NCBI RefSeq assembly: GCF_020166335.1
Contig: NZ_JAIUJR010000008.1
Location: 148,569-212,568, forward strand
Direction: 5' to 3'
DNA: 64,000 bases
From: Winogradskyella alexanderae
Lineage (GTDB): Bacteria; Bacteroidota; Bacteroidia; Flavobacteriales; Flavobacteriaceae
Of the stretch, positions 57,517 through 64,000 are shown in pieces. A program made the position numbers and the translations under genes. Each line of letters begins with the position of its first letter. The stretch's first letter is position 1. The notes beneath the pieces are model-generated. The model ran no database searches. It worked only from the letters and a program-made list of their open reading frames with translations, and had not been told where the DNA came from.

Positions 57517-58251
57517 TTATTTAAAATATGATAGTAGTTCTGATTTCCTTGAAGCAGACACCATTACTTCCTTTCCATTGCTTAAAACCACACTTCCTCC
57601 TTTTCCCTTTACATACTTAACCACTTCGTTAACATTAACCAAGTAGCTTTTATGTACTCTTACAAAGTTACTATCTTTCAAGCGTTCCTCAATGTACTTT
57701 AAAGTTTTACTTACCAGCTTCTTTTTGTTGCTGTTAAGATAAATTTCAGTGTAATTATCGTCTGCCTTGCAATACATTATATCTGCTGTTTCAATAATTT
57801 CGAATCCATCTTGCTGTGGTAAAGTTAATTTGCCATTTACAGCCTTGGTCTTGGGCGTCAAAACCTGATTGTGAAGTGCTTCTTCTTTTGTTTTGATATC
57901 CGTAACATAATCTACTGCCTTTATTAATTCGTCAATTGATATTGGCTTCATTAAATAATAAGATGCGTGTGCATTTAGGGCGTCAATTGCATAATGGTTG
58001 TAGGCAGTAACAAAAATGGTTTCAAAATCAATATCGCCAACTTTATCCAATAGGTCAAATGCATTTCCATATGGCATTTCAACATCAAGAAACACGACGT
58101 CTAATTCATTATTTCTAATGAGCACTAAGGCCTCTTCAATATTTTGTGCTTCGCCCAAAACCGCAATATTAGGACAATATTTTGAAAGATAATTCCTTAA
58201 TATTTCTCTACTTTTTGCCTCGTCTTCTACAATTATGGCATTTAATTTCAT
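57517..58251 (-). CDS. LytTR-type response regulator
   Basis: A 244-residue protein. The receiver domain has IIVEDEAKSREIL and phospho-acceptor Asp in VVFLDVEMPYG (near 56), and Lys in YLMKPIS. The LytTR DNA-binding domain covers about residues 140-244 (DIMYCKADDNYTEIYL, FVRVHKSYLVNVNEVV). It begins one base after the kinase stop, so it is the kinase's partner. Confidence 0.94.
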   Translation of the reverse strand: MKLNAIIVEDEAKSREILRNYLSKYCPNIAVLGEAQNIEEALVLIRNNELDVVFLDVEMPYGNAFDLLDKVGDIDFETIFVTAYNHYAIDALNAHASYYLMKPISIDELIKAVDYVTDIKTKEEALHNQVLTPKTKAVNGKLTLPQQDGFEIIETADIMYCKADDNYTEIYLNSNKKKLVSKTLKYIEERLKDSNFVRVHKSYLVNVNEVVKYVKGKGGSVVLSNGKEVMVSASRKSELLSYFK

Positions 58252-58252
58252 T

Positions 58253-60436
58253 TTAATTCTTTTTAAGTGTTACAACGACCTTAGTACCTTTATCTTCAGA
58301 GGCTTGATAATCAGCTACGGCAACATCTACTCTGTCCTTGTACATTTCGTTGAGAATTTTAACCCGCTTTCTGATATTACTCATCCCTGTTGAGTTTTTC
58401 TTCTTTTGGTTTGCCGTTTTCAGTCCTTTAGAGCGATCCCTCCCAATACCATCATCTGTCACAGTAATAGTTATTTCTTCGTTTGATTTAGATTCTAACT
58501 TTATATCAAGCTTCCCCTTTCCCTCTTTATATCGCAATCCATGCCAAACTGCATTTTCTATATAAGGCTGTAAAAGCATTGGCGGAATTTTAAATTCGTC
58601 AATATTTATTTTCTCATCTATATGAATTGTATAATCAAACTTATCCTGAAATCTAAAATGTTCTAATTTTGTATATAGCTCAATCAATTCAATCTCTTTT
58701 TGCAACGGAATAAAATCTTCTTCACTATTCTCTAAAACAGCTCGCATTAAAAATGAAAAATCAGTCAAATACTTATTTGCTGTCCGTTCGTCATTTGTGG
58801 CAATGAAACTGTTAACCGAGTTCAATGCGTTGAAAATAAAATGGGGATTCATTTGACTTCTGAGTGATTTTAATGCCAATAAGTTGTTTGCAAGTTTTTG
58901 TTGCTTTATATATTTAAACATAAAATAGCCAGTTACCAAAAGAAGGATCAATCCACCAACAAGCGAATAAATAATGAGCTGTTGCCTCTTGTTTCTTTCT
59001 TGGGTCAACTCGTATTTGCTCTCGGATAGAGCTCTATCACTTTCTAAGGATGTTATTCTGTTCTGTTTTTCCAAAATATTTTTTCTGAAGCGATTAACCT
59101 GAGATATTTCTATTTCTTTTTGCGCGTAGAGTTCATCATAAAGTTCATCTACTACAGCCTTGTAGGTGTCCAAATATTCGAGTCCCTTTTCGTTATTACC
59201 AGCCTTAATATTAACCTCAGAAAGTTTACGCGCCGCGTCTTTCTTAACTACTAGATCTTCTTTCTTATCTGCCTCTTCAAAACTTCGTTCTAGGTACGGA
59301 ATAGCATTCTTCAAGTCATTTTTTAAGTAGTAAGCATTACCTATTTTATAGTTTTGTTTCTGAAGTGTTATTGGGCTTTCGTTTGCTAGGACAGTATCTT
59401 TTTCTAAGTCAATGATTCCTTCAATTGCCTTTTTTCGTAATTCTATTTCACTGTCATAATCCTCCACATCGGCACTGAATTCTGCAACCTTAACCTGCTC
59501 CTCGACTGCCCTAGACCGGTTTTCTTTTTCAGCTAGATTTAATGAATTACTAAAATAATTTCTTGCTTGTGTCAGTTGGCCTTGTGCTTTGTATACTTCT
59601 GCTATCTTTGAATTTAAATCTGTAATCTTTGGTGAAATTAGGTGCTTATTCGCAACTTTTAGTCCGTCTTGGTAAGAAGAAATAGCGTCACTGTAATTCT
59701 TTATCTTTAAAAACGAATCGCCTAGGCCTTCATAAAACTCTGCCCTTTGATAATTTGAAAGATCCTCTGCATTTATATTTTGATAAGTCTTAATACTTAT
59801 ATCGTATTCTTCATTTCCATGATATGCTTTAGCCAATTTGAGCACTACTGATGAGGATTCGGTATTTTGGATACTAATTTTGTAAGCTGAAATTGCCAAA
59901 TCATATTGTTTCCAGTACATATAAACATCTCCCAATAGTTCATGTGCTTGTGCACTCTGATTAGAGCTAATGTCTTTATCTAAAGCATCACCGATAAACT
60001 GGATGCTTTTTTCTGCATCCTTCTTTAAATAAATATCTGCGGAATCAATTAGCCGATTAAATCTTAAGCTCAATGTTTCTTTTCCGAACCTCTTTCTATA
60101 ACTGTTATTGCCATCTGAAACCTCTATATTGATTCTATCACCACTTTCAATGGTGTAAAATATTGTTTCAAAGTCTCTATGCCTTATAGTAAGTTCATCG
60201 CCAATCTTAGCTCTAATGTTAAAATTCCCATCTTTATTAGTAGTTGTGTAAAACCCATTATTCACTTCAATAGACACTTGTTCTAATGGCTCTCTTGAGT
60301 TTTGAATATAAACAGAGCCTCTTATATCAAAATACCCAACCTCCTTCTCAGCTTCAGCCTCCTTTTTATTCTGACCAAATAAACTAAAGCTCAGTGTGAA
60401 TATGAAAATGTAAAATAATGTGAATTTAATTTTCAT
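58253..60436 (-). CDS. LytS-type sensor kinase with CarboxypepD_reg-like and TPR sensor region
   Basis: A 727-residue protein with signal peptide (FTLFYIFIFTLSFSLFG), then a carboxypeptidase regulatory-like beta-sandwich (about residues 35-105: IRGSVYIQNSREPLEQVSIEV and GNFNIRAKIGDELTIRHRDF, split by a few residues), about seven TPR repeats (150-430), a coiled coil and one membrane helix (about 487-508). The His_kinase box is SQMNPHFIFNALNSVNSFI with His near residue 530, and the HATPase is NAVWHGLRYKEGKG. The cue is unknown. The CarboxypepD_reg domain is more usual on TonB-dependent transporters than on kinases. Confidence 0.9.
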   Translation of the reverse strand: MKIKFTLFYIFIFTLSFSLFGQNKKEAEAEKEVGYFDIRGSVYIQNSREPLEQVSIEVNNGFYTTTNKDGNFNIRAKIGDELTIRHRDFETIFYTIESGDRINIEVSDGNNSYRKRFGKETLSLRFNRLIDSADIYLKKDAEKSIQFIGDALDKDISSNQSAQAHELLGDVYMYWKQYDLAISAYKISIQNTESSSVVLKLAKAYHGNEEYDISIKTYQNINAEDLSNYQRAEFYEGLGDSFLKIKNYSDAISSYQDGLKVANKHLISPKITDLNSKIAEVYKAQGQLTQARNYFSNSLNLAEKENRSRAVEEQVKVAEFSADVEDYDSEIELRKKAIEGIIDLEKDTVLANESPITLQKQNYKIGNAYYLKNDLKNAIPYLERSFEEADKKEDLVVKKDAARKLSEVNIKAGNNEKGLEYLDTYKAVVDELYDELYAQKEIEISQVNRFRKNILEKQNRITSLESDRALSESKYELTQERNKRQQLIIYSLVGGLILLLVTGYFMFKYIKQQKLANNLLALKSLRSQMNPHFIFNALNSVNSFIATNDERTANKYLTDFSFLMRAVLENSEEDFIPLQKEIELIELYTKLEHFRFQDKFDYTIHIDEKINIDEFKIPPMLLQPYIENAVWHGLRYKEGKGKLDIKLESKSNEEITITVTDDGIGRDRSKGLKTANQKKKNSTGMSNIRKRVKILNEMYKDRVDVAVADYQASEDKGTKVVVTLKKN

Positions 60437-60649
60437 TTAATTGAAATTGATTATCGTACTAAACATACATACTTTATTCCGTTTGAAAAAATTCACAAAT
60501 TCCAATTTCTGTTGATTTAGGGTTAAAACACCCGTGTATACTAAACGCCAAAAACAATTTACTCACCCAAATACAGCCATCACTCATCGTAGCTTTTCTT
60601 TTTTCCTTTTTTGAAAGAGCTTTACCATATAATCAAAAAACGAATTATT

Positions 60650-61681
60650 ATGAAAACACATCACTTGTCCTTTTGGCTTGTTCTCTGTTGCTCAATATTG
60701 TTGAGAGCACAGCATAAAGGAAATTATAATCAAATTACACCGGATATTTCAAGGCAAAATATTCTAAACTCAAGTAACGCTGCACTTTACAACCCAACGG
60801 TACAGCAACAAATTCATAAAACGCTTCACCCTAGTACCTCAATTACTATCGATGTAAAGGCCTTACAAAATGTCAGTGCAACAACCTATACTGCCATTTT
60901 TAATGTTACTCAAATTGGCACTACAGCAGAGGAAACAAATGCCCTGATGAAGAAAAAAATAGACAGTATCAAAGCAAGGCTTAAAACCATAGGAATTTCC
61001 AATGATAATGTAGCAATCGACGTTATTTCTTTCATTCCAATTTATGAGGTGGAGATTACCAAAAAATTATTCAGTAAAACATACACAGAAGTACCTAAAG
61101 GTTTTGAACTTCAGCAAAACATTCACATTCAGTTTTCAAAGACTAATCAATTTGAAAACATACTTGAAGCATGTGCTAAAAGTGAAGTTTACAACCTTGT
61201 CAAGGTTGATTATTTCATTGAAGATATTCAAGCTGTATATAAAAATTTACAGGACCAACTTTTAGAGTTTATTGAAGATAAAAAGACCTATTACAAAATG
61301 CTTGGCTTTGATTTAGCAAAGTATAATGTTGCTGTTGCAGATGACAAATATTGCTACTTCCCAAAAGACTTTTACCAAAGCTATCAAGCTTTTAATAGTG
61401 TCTCTTTTGAGGCCTTTGATAAAGAAAGAGGCGTTACATCGGCAAAAAAACAAACCTCATATTATTACCAACCATTAACGTATGAAAATTACGATATCGT
61501 AGTAAATCCATCAATTCTAGAACCCGTAGTTCAGATTGGTATGAATATTAAACTCCTATTCACTCCTAAACCTAAAGAGGAGAAACAAGAACCAATCATC
61601 GAAACAGAGATTGAACATAAGTACTACGTAATCTCTCCAAACGGAACAATCGATGTAAAAGAATTAAACACTAAAAAATAA
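60650..61681 (+). CDS. SIMPL-domain exported protein
   Basis: Starting at ATG 60650 gives 343 residues with a signal peptide (HHLSFWLVLCCSILLRAQ); the frame opens further up at TTG 60611. Residues about 70-270 match the SIMPL/DUF541 pattern: ALQNVSATTYTAIFNVTQIGTTAEE and LKTIGISNDNVAIDVISF. The function of the family is unknown, with links to oxidative stress and outer-membrane integrity. It precedes the von Willebrand lipoprotein gene by 5 bases. Confidence 0.75.
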   Translation: MKTHHLSFWLVLCCSILLRAQHKGNYNQITPDISRQNILNSSNAALYNPTVQQQIHKTLHPSTSITIDVKALQNVSATTYTAIFNVTQIGTTAEETNALMKKKIDSIKARLKTIGISNDNVAIDVISFIPIYEVEITKKLFSKTYTEVPKGFELQQNIHIQFSKTNQFENILEACAKSEVYNLVKVDYFIEDIQAVYKNLQDQLLEFIEDKKTYYKMLGFDLAKYNVAVADDKYCYFPKDFYQSYQAFNSVSFEAFDKERGVTSAKKQTSYYYQPLTYENYDIVVNPSILEPVVQIGMNIKLLFTPKPKEEKQEPIIETEIEHKYYVISPNGTIDVKELNTKK

Positions 61682-61686
61682 TTATC

Positions 61687-62850
61687 ATGAAAATATTATT
61701 AAACATTAAAATTTTAGCTATATGCTTCCTGTCAAGCACAGGCTGTAATGCAAATACCAATAATCACAAACAAAACCTTGCAGTTTCAGAAACCATAATA
61801 GAAACTATAGAAAAGGAGAACAAACCTGAAATTAAAGTTGCACTATTATTAGACACTAGTAACAGCATGGATGGGCTAATTGATCAGGCCAAGGCACAAC
61901 TTTGGCAAATTGTCAATGAACTATCTTATGCAAAGTGCAATAAACAAAACCCTAATCTAAAAATTGCTCTATATGAATATGGAAATGACAATCTTAATGC
62001 AAAAGAAGGTTATGTAAGGCAAGTAATTGCATTTAGTGATGATCTAGATGAAATCTCAAAAAGTCTTTTTTCACTTACTACAAATGGTGGCAACGAATTT
62101 TGCGGTAAGGTAATTCAATCTGCAATAAAACAATTGGACTGGGGAAATAATGAAAATGATCTAAAGTTTATATTTATCGCTGGTAATGAACCGTATACGC
62201 AAGGCAATGTGAACTATAAAGATGCTTCAAGACTCGCACACCAAAAAGACATTACTGTAAATACCATTTTCTGTGGGGATTACGACCAAGGCATTTCCAC
62301 TTTCTGGAAAGATGGAGCAGACTTAACTCATGGAAATTATATGGCCATTAACCATAATAAGGCTACAGTTCACATTGCGACACCTTATGATGATGAAATA
62401 CTAGAACTAAACGAAAAATTAAATAAAACTTATGTCGTATATGGTAGTATGGGTAGGTACAAAATGGAGCTTCAAGCTGAGCAAGATTCTAATGCACAAA
62501 GCTATAATAAAGCAAATGCAGTGAGCAGAACGGTTAGCAAAAGTTCAAGATTGTACAAAAACAGCTCGTGGGACTTGGTTGATGCTGAATTAGATGAAAA
62601 TTTTGACTATAAGAAATTAAAAAGTGAGGAGTTACCCAAAGAACTAAAAAATAAGTCTGAAACTGAAATAAAATCATATTTAAAAGAAAAACGAACTGAG
62701 CGAGAATTACTACAAAGTAAAATCTCCAAACTAAATATAAAAAGACGTAACTACATTCTAGAAAACTCGGATAAAAGTAATAACGGTCTTGAAAACGCCA
62801 TGATAGAAGCAATCAAATCTCAAGGAAAGCGCAAAAATTACACATGGTAA
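61687..62850 (+). CDS. Lipoprotein with von Willebrand factor A domain
   Basis: A 387-residue protein with lipobox-like SSTGC (Cys near residue 20). The VWA domain covers about 50-235: MIDAS residues in LLLDTSNSMDGLIDQA, LYEYGNDNL, then SLTTNGGNEFCGKVI. The C-terminal part is a Lys/Glu-rich helical region (SEELPKELKNKSETEIKSYL, then KEKRTERELLQ). It is in an operon with the SIMPL gene; the pair may work together at the periplasmic face of the envelope. It ends at a 20-bp perfect terminator hairpin. Confidence 0.85.
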   Translation: MKILLNIKILAICFLSSTGCNANTNNHKQNLAVSETIIETIEKENKPEIKVALLLDTSNSMDGLIDQAKAQLWQIVNELSYAKCNKQNPNLKIALYEYGNDNLNAKEGYVRQVIAFSDDLDEISKSLFSLTTNGGNEFCGKVIQSAIKQLDWGNNENDLKFIFIAGNEPYTQGNVNYKDASRLAHQKDITVNTIFCGDYDQGISTFWKDGADLTHGNYMAINHNKATVHIATPYDDEILELNEKLNKTYVVYGSMGRYKMELQAEQDSNAQSYNKANAVSRTVSKSSRLYKNSSWDLVDAELDENFDYKKLKSEELPKELKNKSETEIKSYLKEKRTERELLQSKISKLNIKRRNYILENSDKSNNGLENAMIEAIKSQGKRKNYTW

Positions 62851-62893
62851 AAATATAAGAGGCTCAATTTATTAAATTGAGCCTCTTATATTT
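62851..62893. terminator. Bidirectional terminator between the VWA and PorP/SprF-like genes
   Basis: A perfect 20-bp stem with a 3-base loop (arms 62851-62870 and 62874-62893), directly between two convergent stop codons and AT-rich on both outer sides. Confidence 0.9.
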
Positions 62894-63903
62894 TAATTAA
62901 CTGCAGGACAATTACATTCGTATTTCTCTCGCCTGCAATTAAAGTTATAGCCTAAGGTTATTTGATGAAACCCACCAGTGTTGAAATTAATTGTATTGGC
63001 TTGATACGAATATGTGTATGCAAATACAAATTGTTTGTAGTCAACACCAATAAAAGGTGTAATATATTGTAATTTTTGACTGCTTATACCTCCACCATCA
63101 ACAAATTCGGCACCATCCAAACTTCGTCTATAAGATAAGCCACCCCAAACTTTACCAAAATCCATTTCACGATAAACTTTAGCATTAATGTCTATTGTTG
63201 TTTCTTCAGTAGCATCCCTGTACATTAACATAACAGAAGGCTCATAACTCCATTCACTCCCATATTTACTAAAAACATATCCAGTAGAAAATAAATACGT
63301 TCTTAGATTATCAAACTCAAAACCTTGTTCATTAAAGTTGATACCTTCATTTTTCAAAATATTTTTAGCAGTAAAATGTGCATAAAAATCTAAGAAGTGA
63401 TATGAAAATCCAAAATCAATATTAAAGTTTGTAGCACTTTGCTCAATACCAGCTATTAGTTGATCAAATTCACCCGGTGCCAAAAAATCTGTTTCATCAA
63501 GCTTATATTGAAGAAAACCTGCACTCAACCCAAAAGAAAGCATGTTTAAGTCAATTTCATTTCTTGAAAACATTAAGTGATATGCAAAAGTTGCATAGCC
63601 ACCAACTGTTGAATGATATCCATTTGAATCATTAAAGAAGATTCCTCCAATACCCACTGGAGAATCACCAACCCTACCATTAGCACTTATCGTTTGCAAG
63701 CTTGGCGCGTCATCAATTCCAAACCACTGTTGTCTTGCTGTCATCCTCACTTTAGAACAATTAGCAACTCCAGCCATCGACGGGTGAATTAAATAATAAT
63801 TATCAGTTAAGTAATCTGAATAAATGGGAACGCCTTCTTGGGAAAAACCAAAGTTTATAATAAAGGCTAAAAATGCAATAAAACTATATTTTTTCAAATT
63901 CAT
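62893..63903 (-). CDS. PorP/SprF-family membrane protein linked to type IX secretion
   Basis: A 336-residue outer-membrane barrel with a signal peptide (YSFIAFLAFIINFGFSQ). Family blocks: PIYSDYLTDNYYLIHPSMAGV at the mature N-terminus (split), VRMTARQQWFGIDDAPSLQTIS, VGIGGIFFNDSNG, and GFHQITLGYNFNCRR at the end, followed by an extra Cys-rich tail. SprF-like proteins are needed to secrete their cognate partner, usually a giant type-B-CTD protein encoded just upstream. That arrangement is seen here, with the upstream gene ending 4 bases before. Confidence 0.92.
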   Translation of the reverse strand: MNLKKYSFIAFLAFIINFGFSQEGVPIYSDYLTDNYYLIHPSMAGVANCSKVRMTARQQWFGIDDAPSLQTISANGRVGDSPVGIGGIFFNDSNGYHSTVGGYATFAYHLMFSRNEIDLNMLSFGLSAGFLQYKLDETDFLAPGEFDQLIAGIEQSATNFNIDFGFSYHFLDFYAHFTAKNILKNEGINFNEQGFEFDNLRTYLFSTGYVFSKYGSEWSYEPSVMLMYRDATEETTIDINAKVYREMDFGKVWGGLSYRRSLDGAEFVDGGGISSQKLQYITPFIGVDYKQFVFAYTYSYQANTINFNTGGFHQITLGYNFNCRREKYECNCPAVN

Positions 63904-63907
63904 TATT

Positions 63908-64000
63908 TTAACGTTTCAAGGTAAAATGGGCCCTAAGTTCCTTTCTGCGGTCCGTTCCCGGCTCGTCGTACTCCACGGTGAACCAGTAGTCGCTGCTCGG
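63908..64000 (-). CDS. C-terminal end of a type IX secreted protein (type-B sorting domain, partial)
   Basis: Thirty codons on the minus strand, entering from the right edge and ending at TAA 63910-63908. They read PSSDYWFTVEYDE, then PGTDRRKELRAHFTLKR: this is the conserved end of the type-B (gliding motility, CHU_C) sorting domain (usually DYWF-x-V-x-Y ... FRAHFSLKR). The gene lies 4 bases upstream of the PorP/SprF-like gene, the usual pairing. Oddly, these codons are GC-rich (about 63% over 63928-64000), unlike everything else in the window. Confidence 0.85.
   Translation of the reverse strand, partial: PSSDYWFTVEYDEPGTDRRKELRAHFTLKR

Overview
The window looks like the chromosome of a member of the Bacteroidota, most likely a marine Flavobacteriaceae. 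The DNA is AT-rich. Promoters match the Bacteroidota TAnnTTTG -7 box and starts lack Shine-Dalgarno sequences. The window also carries PorG, a PorP/SprF-like protein and a type IX secretion type-B sorting domain, a 287-residue primary sigma factor, and a folK-deoxynucleoside kinase fusion.

Layout. 1-7.6 kb (minus): the edge of a glycan-utilisation locus, with a Y_Y_Y/LuxR-type membrane regulator, a glycosidase fused to an outer-membrane beta-barrel, and a partial Ig-like lipoprotein. 7.8-26 kb: a stress cluster with a VIT1-like transporter, a small heat-shock protein, a beta-CASP hydrolase, an ATP-cone nuclease, three tandem universal stress proteins, a LOV-type histidine kinase with its REC-CRP partner, thioredoxin, a MacAB/Lol-like exporter and a GH3 glucosidase. 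26.1-29.3 kb: the scar of an integrative element in the 3' end of tRNA-Leu, with a truncated integrase, a prolyl oligopeptidase and a decayed tRNA-Arg. 29.3-64 kb: mostly housekeeping (mutS, folK fusion, AsmA, rpoD, rpsU, clpX-clpP-tig, pdxJ, nadK, porG-uppS-bamA-skp-skp-murI, a LytS/LytTR pair with a gamma-carbonic anhydrase) and, at the right edge, a PorP/SprF gene next to a type IX-secreted protein.

Main result. The 16919-18802 kinase contains a PAS domain with the complete LOV photoreceptor signature, including the flavin-adduct cysteine. Its partner (15877-16929) is a response regulator fused to a CRP/FNR DNA-binding module. Across 7.8-26 kb I find a palindrome TGAY-N4-RTCA whose centre lies exactly 29.5 bases before a TAnnTTT-type -7 box, as expected for an activator centred near -41.5. 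It precedes the VIT1-like gene, hsp20, a Pelota-like gene, two Usp operons, the kinase itself, the WG-repeat/exporter operon and a 62-residue protein. A degenerate copy sits before the TerB-like/thioredoxin pair. Two more copies lie in a gene-free stretch (14.1-14.56 kb), each followed by a 5' hairpin and a strong terminator, which suggests two regulated small RNAs. I read this as a blue-light (or flavin-redox) responsive stress regulon. The domain calls and motif spacing are visible in the sequence; the light response and the regulator-site link are inference.
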